This document shows, piece after piece, positions 19,573 through 29,314 of a stretch of 29,314 nucleotides of DNA. The stretch comes from Tubiluchus corallicola (Eukaryota; Priapulida; Priapulimorpha; Priapulimorphida; Tubiluchidae): positions 1 through 29,314 of the forward strand of contig JAQGDQ010001689.1 in assembly GCA_030141605.1 (NCBI GenBank), read 5' to 3'. Both the position numbers and the translations under genes were made by a program. Every line of letters starts with the position of its first letter. Within the stretch, counting starts at the first letter, position 1. The notes beneath the pieces were generated by a model, which was given only the letters and a program-made list of their open reading frames with translations, had not been told where the DNA came from and did no database searches.

Positions 19573-20046
19573 TCAGGCTGCATAAGATTATGGATATCCA
19601 TAAAATAAGATCAAAAATCCATAAAATAAAATTTGAAAAATCCATAAAATAAAAAATATTTTTTGTGTGATTTTTTTGTACAAAATAAGGCAATCAAAAC
19701 TGGTACGAATGTAGAATGCCCTTTAGGCTGAAGTTTCTGATCCAGTGCCTGTATTCAAATAGATGAATTATTTAAACTGAAGTGATGAATTACAAGGCAT
19801 TGTCTCATAAAATTTGATTAAATTTGAAGTGATATGAAACCGATAAAATTAAAACTAAGTCCTGCGTGTTTAAAAACACGTTTCAAGCACTCCTGTTTTT
19901 ACTTTTTAATTGATTCCCCCTGGGCATCTCGTTCCAGATATAGTCTATTTCTTATTTTATTGATATCCATCAAATAAAATTGTCAAAAATCCATAAAATA
20001 AGCTATTTTATTTATTTTATACATATCCATAATCTTATGCACCCTG
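19573..20046. mobile_element. hAT-type MITE, about 474 bp, with subterminal repeats
   Basis: Ends CAGGCTGCATAAGATTATGG and, read inward from 20046, CAGGGTGCATAAGATTATGG match at 19 of 20. Flanks carry near-identical 8-mers CCTATAAG (19565-19572) and CCTATAAT (20047-20054). Inside both ends the motif ATCCATAAAATAA is repeated several times, resembling the subterminal transposase-binding repeats of hAT elements. It is non-coding. Confidence 0.85.
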
Positions 20047-20369
20047 CCTATAATGTTGTTTATTCTAACTCCTGCAAATTTATGCAATATAAATGGTTCG
20101 TTTTCATATAGTGTTAGAAACCTGAAACTAGTTAATGGTTTAGTTACCAACAACTGGCTGAATTCCCGAAGCAATTAAATGTAGTTTTGGAGGCACTGTT
20201 ACACTTTCACACCTCACGGTTTTTTAAGTTTTTTTGCATCAAATTTTTAGATTAGAGTTTTTGAGATGGAGTCTCCATTATTTTAAGAAACTCTTTAATA
20301 CTTAAAAATTAAACCTTTGAAAAAGATTGGAGATTAGCTTATTAAAGTACACTACACTATTCATTTGCT

Positions 20370-20690
20370 GAGATAGACAATGTATTTTTAATTTTTTTCT
20401 TCAGTTTATTACAAAGATATACAATGAATTTCATTCTTACACAATATGTAGTCAATTAATTTCATTTTTCACCGATGTATTTTGTCAATGACTTTCATTT
20501 TTCTTCAATGTAGTTTTAAAAAGTTCCACCGTAATTTTATTTTTTACATTGTATTTCAAAAAGTAGTCAATGTATTTCACTTTCTGACAATGTTTTTAAG
20601 GAAACAGTTGATGGTTTTTACTGATTTTACAATGTATTTTGAAAAGCATTAAAAGAATTTCAATTTTTAAGAATTTTGTATAAGGTAGAG
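20370..20690 (+). repeat. AT-rich degenerate repeat region
   Basis: Loose recurrences of CAATGTATTTCATTTTT-like strings with no strict period. Probably low-complexity decay; no function can be assigned. Confidence 0.45.
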
Positions 20691-20756
20691 TACCTTAATA
20701 TGAACATACTCCTGCTGAGTATACATGTGTGCATGTATGTGTGATGCCAGTATGCC

Positions 20757-20805
20757 TGTAAATACAGATCTTTGAACACAGGCTTTACAAGCATCTGTAT
20801 TTACA
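20757..20805. repeat. Hairpin with 13-bp perfect stem and 23-base loop
   Basis: TGTAAATACAGAT (20757-20769) and ATCTGTATTTACA (20793-20805) are exact reverse complements. The stem is short for a microRNA precursor and no flanking pairing was evident. Confidence 0.6.
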
Positions 20806-21539
20806 AGAATACATCAAATTTCAAAAGTGCAGCTCCTCTATGGTATACTTATTATTATGGATAAAACCATCAACATCACTGCCACCACCACATGTGTAAC
20901 AACAACAACAACTACAGGTTCAAATATTATTATAGTACATCCTAGAATATGATAGCTTCGAACTCTTGAGGGGCAGCTGTACAGTGTCAAAGAAGTCTGC
21001 AACATGCCCCGGATAACGAATAGTACTTTGATAAAAGAAATTAAATCATGTGGATGGATGGAACAAACTTTAATCTCTTTTGATGACGGACGTCTGGATG
21101 GTCCAGGAAAGACAACAAAGCCACCTCGGATCCATTAGCACAGCCAGACCAACCAAACATTGATTGAGGCAATGACTGCTAACAGCCATTTTAAGTATAC
21201 AACTGAAGATGAGAAGCTTTGAATTTTGGGAGTTCTTGAAACATGGCAAGAAAAAATTTTCCAGTGGCAGTTATTACACTTGAATAGCATAGCTTGGCAA
21301 AACCATTTTAATTATTTTGCGCAAATAAAATCTTAAATATGAAAGTTAAGAGGTAAGGCAATTCTATCTGCGTAAATTTACACATTGCTTAGAATATCAA
21401 CATTATATGTATTTATTATGCCTTTATGTCCATGATATTTATGTTCAAATTTAAACTTAATCTCAATAGTTTTACACACCTTATTCTGAAATCTTCGTCA
21501 AGATAATTGCGCATATTACTAATAGCAACATTACTTACA

Positions 21540-21725
21540 GGGTGGTTGACTTTGGTAACTTTTAGTTTTTCGCCACCCTTTACCAATCACTTGAATATCA
21601 TTAACTCAGATAATTTACTCAATTAATAATCTTGTCACTTTATATCATATTATCGTTTCATGCTCTGTGTTTTTCTTGTAAAAAAGGTGATAAATAAAGA
21701 TACTTACTTACTTACTTACTTACTC
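21540..21725 (+). mobile_element. Possible retroelement 3' end with CTTA tail
   Basis: Sequence ending TAAATAAAGA and then five or six copies of CTTA (21701-21725) looks like the 3' terminus of a LINE that ends in a short tandem repeat. No coding part was recognised. Confidence 0.35.
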
Positions 21726-21842
21726 ACTAAATAATTTGAAGGCTAATGCAACCAGCCAACATCTGCAGTTTGGTTTGTCATCATGATCACGATCATCATC
21801 ATCATCAAAGAATCATTATCATAATCATGTAAAATTGTGTAA

Positions 21843-23015
21843 TTATTAAAAGAATTCGAGACCGCGAAACTGAAAAAGTTCTACTAAGAGCGAAGGATCT
21901 GACACTACTGTGTAAAGCAGCAGAATATGCAACTTTGCAAGGTAAAGTCTCATGCCCTGAACACATCAACATGGTGGTGGTGTCCACAAGACTGAAAAAG
22001 AATATGTCACGCCGTTGAACAAAATTGAAAACCAAAACAAGTGGTCCCAAGGACTGTAAGTGCTGTGGGCGAATGCATGCCACGCGAAAAACTCAATGCC
22101 CAGCCAGGGGCAAAGTGTGCAAGTTGTGCCATGAGGAAAATCACTTTGCATGCAAATGCCCTTCAAAATCAAAGAAGTTTGTAAACTGTGTGGCTGAACA
22201 TACTTCAAGTTTTGAAAGTGACAGTGAGATCTGGATTAACACTGTCATGACTGATCAACTCGCAAAAGAAATTTGGTATAAGATAATAGTCAACAATGTG
22301 AAAGTGACTTTCCAAGTTGATACAGGAGTATGTGCGAACATCTTACCAAAATAGTTTGCGAGTGATACTACACATAGAGCTAAAAAACTGAAACTGTGAA
22401 ATGGTAACTCAAATAACACCACTTAGTAGCTGCCAAACCTCACTGTGCAACCCAAAAACACACAAGAAATATTCATTAGAATCTTTAGCAGTGCGAGAAA
22501 ACTTCTAGGTTTGAAAGTAGCTCATCAAATGAATCTCGGGGGAGTAAGTAACAGCCAGCTGGATCATGTTGCATCAGTATCAGTGACTAATAAATTTGCA
22601 GATGTCCTGAATGGTGAATTGGGAACTCTAGACGGACCGCTACATCTTAAAATTTATAAATCAACTTGCCCTGTGATTGTGCCTGCCAGGAGAATACCCA
22701 TAACTGTCATATTACTAAAATATGAGCTCAAATGATTTGTAAAACTCAGCGTTATTATATCTGTAACAGAACCTGCATCGTGAATAAATCAAACATTTGG
22801 TCGTCACAGACAAAAAGAAATCTGGAGATGTTAGAATTTGCACAGACCCACAAGATTTGAATAAGCATAAGCATAAGCATTTTGTGCTTCCTGTCTTGAG
22901 CAATGTACTGCATGAATTTTGTCAGTCTCGTGCAATCTCCAAAGTTGCTCTCTCTTCTGGATAATGGTACACCCAACTAGATGTGGAATCTAGTTATCTC
23001 ACTGCATTTCAGACA
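21843..23015 (+). pseudogene. Decayed Ty3/gypsy-type retrotransposon: gag end, zinc knuckle, protease, reverse transcriptase start
   Basis: In order: a gag C-terminal segment (RIRDRETEKVLLRAKDLTL..CKAAEY); a zinc knuckle at about 22118-22159 reading CKLCHEENHFACKC, a perfect C-x2-C-x4-H-x4-C; the aspartic protease core FQVDTGVCANILP (about 22311-22350); a linker (LLGLKVA.., FADVLNGELGTLDGPLHL.., VPARRIPI..); and the beginning of the reverse transcriptase palm (VRICTDPQDLNK.., QLDV.SSYLTAF). At least three frame breaks or stops interrupt it (near 22017, 22353 and 22735). The YxDD box, RNase H, integrase and LTRs are absent. This is a dead fragment of the class often annotated as K02A2.6-like. 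Confidence 0.88.
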
Positions 23016-23019
23016 TGTT

Positions 23020-23170
23020 AGAACTGACAGTAAGGCACAATAACAATCTTGTGTGTAAGATGTTTATTTAAAATTGAACTCTGTAGTGAATATAAGTGTT
23101 TCTTCTTATTTTTTTAATAAAAAAATGAAATTCTCTTATCATGCTGGAATATGCACAGGTTGCTGATGCA
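23020..23170. other. Nothing recognised
   Basis: AT-rich spacer between the gypsy fragment and the twin hairpins. Confidence 0.4.
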
Positions 23171-23173
23171 CAA

Positions 23174-23298
23174 GTCACAGATCACAACATGTATCTTCTT
23201 TCTACAATGACTTTCAAGTAATGATCTGTGACACCTTAAGAAAATTAACATGTATCTTCTCTCTACAATGACTTTCAAGTAAAGTTTCTTAAGGTGTC
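23174..23298. repeat. Twin adjacent hairpins with different stems and one shared 36-base loop
   Basis: Hairpin 1: GTCACAGATCA (23174-23184) pairs perfectly with 23222-23232. Hairpin 2: GACACCTTAAGAAA (23230-23243) pairs perfectly with 23285-23298. The loops contain the same 36-base sequence (23186-23221 and 23247-23282, starting AACATGTATCTTCT) with a single T/C difference. The two stems overlap by the bases GAC. Confidence 0.85.
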
Positions 23299-23299
23299 A

Positions 23300-24903
23300 A
23301 TGAGCAAGAACAGCAACACACAGTCTATTCAGCACACTAGCTTATGAAGAAGAAGGCATATGTTAAGCTTCTAGACATCACATTGCACACCAAACCAATA
23401 AACCTAAATAAACTGTCCCAGTCCAAAAATTGAGTTTGACAGCCTATTTAACAGTCCCGTCTAATTCAATGCAGGTATTTCGACCCGGACCATCTGGAGA
23501 AACTAAGGAAGAAATTCTGGAAACTGCTAGAGAAAAGAAAAATCAAAATTTTGCCCAAGCAGGACATTCGCTGCCGTTGCATTTTGCAGAAGAGCTAACA
23601 ACTGATCTGGGTAATTCGCATTCTAATTTTCATTTAAAATAAATTATGTATGGCTTTCAAATGCCTGATGAGAACGCTAACTTAAGAAGACGTCACAGAC
23701 CAACAGTGGTACCAGTTCCAAAATCTGTGAGTGTGCTTGGCCCATCCACACTCGAGTTCTAGGACTACATCAGAGGGCTCAAGCAAGTCCCTCAATTTGC
23801 ACTTCGTAGCAGAACTGGGGCACTCGCATTTTGGAACTAGTTTTCATTAAAAAATAAATGTTTATAATTCCTTTATAGGTAGGTACAAATGGAATGCAAA
23901 TGTACAAAAGTAGACATCTCAGGTGAAGACACCAACTGGAACACACCGTAGCAATGAAATTATCTTATTTATCCATATGATTGTGGAGGAGGATATCTGC
24001 CCTCTTTTTTATAGGTAAATATTGGATTTTGGTGGTTTGAAGAATTTATCTCGAGACAAATGTGCAAATGTGGTATGTGGGGCTTTGAAATAAAAAAATG
24101 ATGAATGAATAAAAAAACAAAACAAAATAAATTCTTGTGTTAAGTGGAGCATTCATATCCTACCTCCATTTTGAAATACAGTATTTTGACACCAATAATA
24201 CTGCAAAAGCATTTCTGATAACTAGATGATAGATTAAATTCTTATTAACGGTGGGAACTTCAACAGCACAAACATTCCATGAGCGTGTTGGACGTGTTTG
24301 CCAAAGCGAAAATTGAAGTACAGTGGTATTGTAAGGGATTCAGTGTGTTGTATTTAAAGGGGTAAGGATTTTACTAGTATTGATAAATCCAGTTGTTAGA
24401 AATAAACGTTTTCACTTGCAAATAGTTATCACTTATCACTCAATGTTAGCTTTAAACAGCACAGTGCAAAAAACTAATGACCATTTTTACTCATCTGTTC
24501 CATATACAGGAATGAGAATGTTCCACAAGAATTCTGAGTTTTTGGAAGACCAGTAGTGCCACTTTTGTACATCGCGTAAATTTGTTGAGAAAATTTTTAC
24601 ACACCCAGTACATTATTTCACAAGCTGACCACTAGTTGGCAGGCCGTCACTTTGTTTATATCACGTAAATCAGTGTAACCACGTGTATATCTCTATGTAT
24701 AAAAATATAGAATCAATTGTGCGGAGTTATTAGAGTCGATTGTAGACAGTTTTTATATACTTTTGCATAGGAGCGGCCAGTACTTAGGCATTTTTTAGAC
24801 ATTTTTAGGTATCATTTATCCTTGATAGTTGGGTATTTTAAATTATGCATGAAACAAGGTAATTGATATTTTTACTTAAGTCCACTTAGAGGCTCTCTAT
24901 GGT
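23300..24903. other. Non-coding DNA of unknown origin
   Basis: Holds an open frame of 70 codons (23430-23642) with no recognisable domain, and a possible retroelement tail near 24080-24110 (AATGATGAATGAATAAAA). No conserved exon, including no other amine oxidase exon, was found upstream of the duplicated module. Confidence 0.45.
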
Positions 24904-25043
24904 CACAAAATTGCAATTTGTTGCTTCTCCCCTTTGAACCCCCATGGGGACCTACGCACCCCACAAACCTTCGGCCTGTTTCAGAGTTTTTTGGAATTTG
25001 TCATTCTCATCCCTGCATTGACCTCATTGTGTATTTCTTTCAG

Positions 25044-25187
25044 GTATGTTACGGTTAAATGCAAAGATGGGACAGTGTTTCATGCCAATCATGTAATTAT
25101 CACTATTCCTCTTGGAGTACTAAAAGCTGAAGGTGGAAACCTGTTTGATCCGCCTCTACCTCAGTATAAACTAGATGTGATAAAGAG
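25044..25187 (+). pseudogene. Orphan copy of amine oxidase exon 3, splice sites and frame intact
   Basis: 144 bases with the same acceptor (TTCTTTCAG), donor (GTATAC) and phase 2 ends as the gene's exon 3. The encoded segment is identical except Asn for Ser in KAEGGNLFD. Of the four base differences three are silent. No other amine oxidase exon was found on the plus strand on either side, so it is probably not part of a functional second gene, although it could be spliced into any plus-strand transcript with matching phase. Confidence 0.85.
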
Positions 25188-25480
25188 GTATACATTTCAT
25201 CTCGTTTATTCTAATAAGATAATATAAAATCATGTGCTCTAGGTAAAAACACTGCTGAAAGCTGTGGCTGGAAAAAGAAAGTATTGGGTTTCTTTTTGCT
25301 TTTTTGGAAGTACAGTAACTAACCTGTAGTTTGTTAAAAAGTTTATTGCGTAGCTCAAACTTGTATTAGTTAACATCATTTCACTGGATTGTTCTATTAG
25401 TATCTTTTTAATGGCTCATAATGGAGTAAACGTACTAGTGGGATCGGCTTTACGAGTTTCTCGTGGCAAGTTTATACGAA

Positions 25481-25970
25481 CTCTCCGAAAGTTGCCAAGA
25501 GTTCTCTTCAACAGTAAGCGTAAGCTGACACTCAGCAAAACTCTCTGTAGAAGTCTCTCAGAAAGTTGCTGAGAGTTCTCTCCAACAGTAAGCATAAGCT
25601 GACACTCAGCAGAACTCTCTGTAGAAGTCTCTCTGAAAGTTGCTGAGAGTTCTCTCCAACTGTAAGCGTAAGCTGACACTCAGCAGAACTCTCTGTAGAA
25701 GTCTTTCCAAAAGTTGCTGAGAGTTCTCTCCAACAGTAAGCGTAAGCTGACACTTGACAAAACTCTCTGTAAAAGTCTCTTCGAAAGTTGCTGAGAGTTC
25801 TTTCCAACAGTAAGCATAAGCTGACACTCGGCAAAACTCTCTGTAGAAGTCTCTCCGAAAGTTGCTGAGAGTTCTCTCCAACAGTAAGCATAAGCTGACA
25901 CTCGGCAAAACTCTCTGTAGAAGTCTCTCCGAAAGTTGCTGAGAGTTCTCTCCAACAGTAAGCATAAGCC
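25481..25970 (-). repeat. Second 74-bp tandem array, about 6.6 copies
   Basis: Same unit as at 10066-12449 in inverted orientation (on the plus strand: AGAGTTCTCTCCAACAGTAA, GCGTAAGCTGACACT). All minus-strand frames of the unit are open here, giving spurious frames of 70-146 codons. It ends abruptly at 25970, beyond which no homology to the other locus is seen. Confidence 0.95.
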
Positions 25971-26743
25971 ACATTTTGAAGAAAGATTATTCTGAAGAGA
26001 GGAATTATTTTATTTCTAAGATATGTTAATGAAGGAGCGATGTTAGTTTATGAAAACTGTAATGAAATTAAGCTGGTATTATTACTCACACGGAACGGAT
26101 ATCCTCAAAACATTTTGTTGACTTTCAAGCTCAGTCAAGGCAAGATTACGTTTCTAGATATCAACACATCAGACCTGGAGCCCAAGCTCAAAACAATGCC
26201 AGGAAAATGAGTTTCGTTTGCTCAGTCTGGTGACAAGTTTTCTTACCTGTATCACATGATAGAGGAGACTTAGATAGAGGTGCTTACTGCCTGGGTGGCT
26301 GTACTAATTTTCGGGTGAGCCTGGGGTGGTACAGGGCCATTTGTGGCACCACCCCAATGAATTTTTGTTAAAGCAAATTGCATGGTCAGCAAGAGGCTAT
26401 TTCATGTTGCGTCCATGTTGGCATTGGACATTTACTTTCTCTAGTGTTATTCTACGGAGCACTGTGTTCATTTGCTTGGTAGTAGAAAAAATTTTGACTG
26501 GCCCATCATGGCGTACTACCCTAAAAGCTCTCTCATCTCGGAATAGCCCGAAAACATGCTTACTGAAATCCTGTTTATTTTTCCTAGATTATTTTCTTTT
26601 ACTTTTGTAAGTTTTCTTTTATCTATACAGTGTTCTGCTCTTGAAATTGCTGTATAAAGTTCCCATATCAGTAGTTATTCAGAAATCGGCAGTAGTTGGG
26701 CAAGGTACATTTTATGAAGCTACTCCCAAGAGTGTGTGTTTGC
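25971..26743. other. No recognisable gene
   Basis: Includes an open frame of 94 codons (26326-26610) with no known domain and a GGGGTGGT...ACCACCCC inverted repeat near 26324-26356. Nothing else is supported. Confidence 0.45.
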
Positions 26744-27225
26744 TTAAATGTACTTATGTTCGGTGGGCAGGACATGTGATTCGCATGCCAGACAACCGCA
26801 TACCAAAGAAGATGCTCTATGGAGAACATGTGTTTAGAAAGAGAAAGGTTGTATGACCAAAGAAACGCTTCAAAGACAGCCTGAAGGCCTCACTCAAGGA
26901 GCTCAGCATGGATATCCGCTCAATGGAAACTCTTGCACAAGATCGCTCAGCATGGCGGAGTACCATCACCACAGAGGCTAAGACAGCAGAGGTGAAAAGA
27001 ATTGAGGAGGCAGAGGAGAAGCACAGGAGACGCAAGGCGTGTGACACTGCCCAACAACAGGTCCAAACAGCCAGCCTCACCTGTGCCAAATGACAAAGAA
27101 GTTTCCAGGCCAGAATTGGCCTAGTCAGTGACCTTCGAGCTCATCAAAGGAATGACAACCCCCCAAATTGACCTTTTATCACTGTCACTGGCCATCTTCG
27201 AATCGAAGGACGAACATCATCATCA
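26744..27225 (+). pseudogene. Second LINE 3' end: RT C-terminus, zinc-finger remnant and CAT tail
   Basis: The frame reads CTYVRWAGHVIRMPDNRIPK, then KRFKDSLKASLKELSMDI, LAQDRSAWRSTI and TCAK*QRSFQARIGLVSDLRA. This is the C-terminal region of a common animal LINE family ending in a zinc finger 'CxxCxxxFxSRIGLxSHxR'. Two in-frame stops interrupt it: one after RKRKVV, and one replacing the second cysteine of the finger. The copy ends in CATCATCATCATCA. It is 5'-truncated and inactive, and a different lineage from the copy at 2237-2692. Confidence 0.88.
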
Positions 27226-27339
27226 TCACTTATGTTCAAATGTAATGTTTTTTAATTTTACTACACAGCAACATTTTATACCTTACTGAAAGTAGTGCAA
27301 TGTAGATAATCACAGTGATTATCAAAATGTACACTGCAC

Positions 27340-27401
27340 CAGAGCCTATTTCAGCCTAAGCGAGGCCAGGGGAAGTATCCCCCCCCCCGAAATAGGCCCT
27401 G
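27340..27401. mobile_element. Miniature hAT-type element, only 62 bp
   Basis: Ends CAGAGCCTATTTC and, read inward, CAGGGCCTATTTC match at 12 of 13. Flanking 8-mers CACTGCAC (27332-27339) and CACTGCAT (27402-27409) differ at one base, as a target site duplication would. The middle contains GGGGAAGTATCCCC next to a run of ten C. Confidence 0.75.
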
Positions 27402-27409
27402 CACTGCAT

Positions 27410-28829
27410 CACTTCTGTTGGACAATTATGGCCCATGCGGCCATAGCCAAAAATATGTTAACGTCAGACTTTTCGCGTGTCTTTTTTAATTTTATCAGCT
27501 TAAAATTATCTTTTCCTCTCATCTTTACCCAGTTAAGTAAGATGATCTCATCTTTTCATGAGATGAGACACTCAAGCAGGGTACTCACGCACGGACGGGA
27601 GGCTTATTTTGGCTACAGTAAATGTATCATATAGGTTAGTATTAGCAACAGTGTCATTGCTGGCCTCTTATATGAGTGTCTAATGTCGTCAAGCCTAGGT
27701 TATCATATACGGAAGATAAGGTAAAATGTTAATCACTTAAACCGTTTGCTATGGTTGCTGTTTAGCTTAGCAACGGCACTGACATCAAGGTTAAATCTGG
27801 AAAATAGTTTGTGGAAACTTTAACTTTTATTATAATATGGACCAACAATGGATCTTGATGCAAAAGAGAGAAAGTAGCTTTGTAACACAGTACCCACTTT
27901 TCTGACTAAAAACTATTAATGCAATTATAAAAAACTTATATTTTAGAACTACAGCGCCTCTGGAAGCAGCCATTTTGCTTCAGGTTTTTTCTGTTGCCAA
28001 GCCCAGTTCTTCATTAGGAAGGGTTATCTACTGGATTTAAACATAATTTCAATGTGCTCTGACTAAGTCCATAGCAACCAAAATTTGTGTGTTTGCTAAG
28101 TGTTTTGTAGGAAGCAGCAAAAGACAATGGCTGACATTAACAGCGATTTTCTCAAGATCATGTTTTTCGCTGCGTAGCGTGCACCTCAACTTCAACGTGA
28201 ATTATCTCAGCTTGGGAATAACATAGAGCGATGAGCTTGGTATCAAAATGATCCTCATGAAATGGAGATTCAGGATATGTGAACAACTAGGGAAGCTTAA
28301 CTGCCAACTTATGGACGATTTTGCTATGTAAGCACACATATTATCAATAGTTTTAAGCAGAGAACTTTCTGGAACGTTCATTACGGAAGTAGGCCTGTGC
28401 TAAACTATTTTAGTAAATACTAATCTTAGAGAAGTTTTTATATCACATCATTAAAAATGTCATTATATCCACCACCATTGTCATTGTTGTCTTTCCTTTC
28501 TCACATTCTTTTGATGAAAACAACCCTAATGTAACGAGGAAGCTAGTGCTGCTAGAAGTACTCATGCATTTTTGAGGGAAAACAATAAAAAGATTCATGT
28601 AGCATAAGTGATTTGCAGTGGAAGGGTACCATGCTAAAAGTACAAATAACGTTCGATCTACCGTACTTGCGTGTACGTGTAGCGAAATTGTGAAAGGGTA
28701 CAATAGACAAGAAACTTGTTAATTTGTGGTTACTGTTCAAAATTTTCATGTACCTTGTGCTGAATACACGACTTTAAACAATGTGTCATAAATACGGCGA
28801 GGAAGGGTTAAACCTGACGGTATCCAAAT
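27410..28829. other. No recognisable gene
   Basis: A plus-strand frame from ATG 27428 (68 codons, with a GTAAGA donor-like site inside) and a frame at about 28128 (MADINSDFLKIMFFAA then a stop) are present, but neither matches a known family. Small inverted repeats occur (CTCATCT...AGATGAG near 27545). Confidence 0.45.
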
Positions 28830-29176
28830 TTGACTGTACACACCATAATGCCAAAAGGCGAACTCATTACCTTACGCAACGACAAAGAATTGACTGCAGG
28901 AGGAAACCTCAAGAAACCTGGTCTATCTCTCGTGACATCCTGGATTAAGACATCATGGGAAGACATATCAAAAGGAATGATCATCAAGAGTTTTTTAAAG
29001 CGAGGCATCAGCAATAAGAAGACGACTTGCTGTGGGATTCAGAGTCAGAAGAAACTGAAGAAACTGAAGAAACAGATGTTCCTGCCTACAGGGACTCTGA
29101 TGATAAATTGACTCAAGAAGAATGGGAACAACTCTTTGGTGTATCTGATGATGAATCGGACTTTGAAGGATTTTAA
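28830..29176 (+). pseudogene. Tigger/pogo-type (DDE_1) transposase C-terminus with one frameshift
   Basis: Residues LTAGGNLKKPGLSL, VTSWIKTSWEDISKGMIIK and SFLKRGISNK match the end of pogo/Tigger/jerky-type DDE transposases ('..W...AW..I....I..SFkkcGISN'). Around 29012-29022 one base appears lost: the typical acidic tail continues in another frame (DLLWDSESEETEE..WEQLFGVSDDESDFEGF) to the stop at 29174-29176, overlapped by an AATAAA. The catalytic acidic residues lie upstream and are not present. It may belong to the family that mobilised the TA-flanked MITEs in this window, but that is inference. Confidence 0.8.
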
Positions 29177-29314
29177 ATAAATATTGTAAATTTTATTTCG
29201 GTATTGTGTTCATAGTTTATTTTACGTTGTCAATAAATGATTTTTATCATGGCCGCACTTGTTCAACAACGTTTGTCACTTACAATGCTTGGTCTGAGCC
29301 GAGAAAAACAAAAT
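29177..29314. other. Sequence after the transposase remnant, up to the window edge
   Basis: AT-rich. No pogo-type terminal inverted repeat was found, so the right end of the element may lie outside the window. Confidence 0.4.

Larger units (their letters stand above)
24904..25970 (+). repeat. Duplicated module, copy B: inverted copy of amine oxidase exon 3 with flanking introns and part of the 74-bp array
   Basis: Reads, on the plus strand, from the intron 2 side (ACAAAATTGCAATTTG) through the exon 3 copy into intron 3 sequence and the 74-bp array. It is inverted relative to copy A (13674 down to 12450 and beyond). Intron 2 sides differ by about 5 bases in 125 and the exons by 4 in 144, so the duplication is fairly recent. 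The homology starts next to the minisatellite on one side and ends inside the 74-bp array on the other. Confidence 0.93.

Noticed and set aside
23660-23860. Possible gypsy integrase tail (LRRRHRPTVVPVPKS)
   Set aside because: The resemblance to the usual LRRNRRHLRP end is short, and no flanking integrase sequence is present.
24934-25227. Plus-strand frame of 97 codons as a stand-alone gene
   Set aside because: It is intron plus the copied exon 3 plus intron; only 25044-25187 is exon-derived.
28128-28330. Frame starting MADINSDFLKIMF as a possible transposase N-terminus
   Set aside because: Stops occur within 20 codons and similarity to any transposase family is too weak to support.

Overview
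The window is nuclear DNA of an AT-rich invertebrate animal genome. Its genes are split by GT-AG introns and the rest is packed with old transposon remnants. No bacterial, organellar or viral gene organisation is seen. The phylum cannot be fixed from sequence alone; an arthropod or mollusc would fit.

Two protein-coding genes can be assembled, both on the minus strand and arranged head to tail. (1) A complete seven-exon flavin amine oxidase of the spermine oxidase / N1-acetylpolyamine oxidase family runs from 16118 to 6931. It encodes 483 residues, all splice sites are canonical, all phases agree, and an AATAAA signal lies about 20 bases after the stop. (2) The first two coding exons of a BNIP3-family mitophagy receptor lie at 5145-5109 and 3504-3336. 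They join in phase and carry the LC3-binding motif SWVEV. The remaining exons, which should hold the BH3-like and transmembrane parts, were not found and probably lie beyond the left edge.

Layout: 1-3335, transposon remnants (two hAT-type elements, a LINE 3' end, a Tigger/pogo-type element) lying past the BNIP3 exons in the direction of transcription; 3336-5145, BNIP3 exons 1-2 with a piggyBac-type element in intron 1; 5146-6906, BNIP3 upstream region; 6907-16118, the amine oxidase, whose intron 3 holds a 2.4 kb array of 74-bp repeats, intron 5 a Tigger-type MITE, intron 2 a 34-bp minisatellite and intron 1 a two-copy 115-bp repeat; 16119-17130, its upstream region with a palindromic TATA motif; 17131-24900, mostly transposon debris (hAT-type ends, a decayed Ty3/gypsy gag-pol, twin hairpins); 24904-25970, an inverted copy of amine oxidase exon 3 with its flanking introns and part of the 74-bp array; 25971-29314, a second LINE 3' end, a 62-bp hAT-type MITE and a frameshifted pogo-type transposase C-terminus.

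The most unusual feature is the inverted duplication of one exon-containing module, bounded by tandem arrays in the original locus. It retains usable splice sites and about 97 percent exon identity but has no recognisable partner exons nearby. Next are the 74-bp array, whose period and composition keep all three forward frames open, and a pair of adjacent hairpins with different stems but an almost identical 36-base loop.
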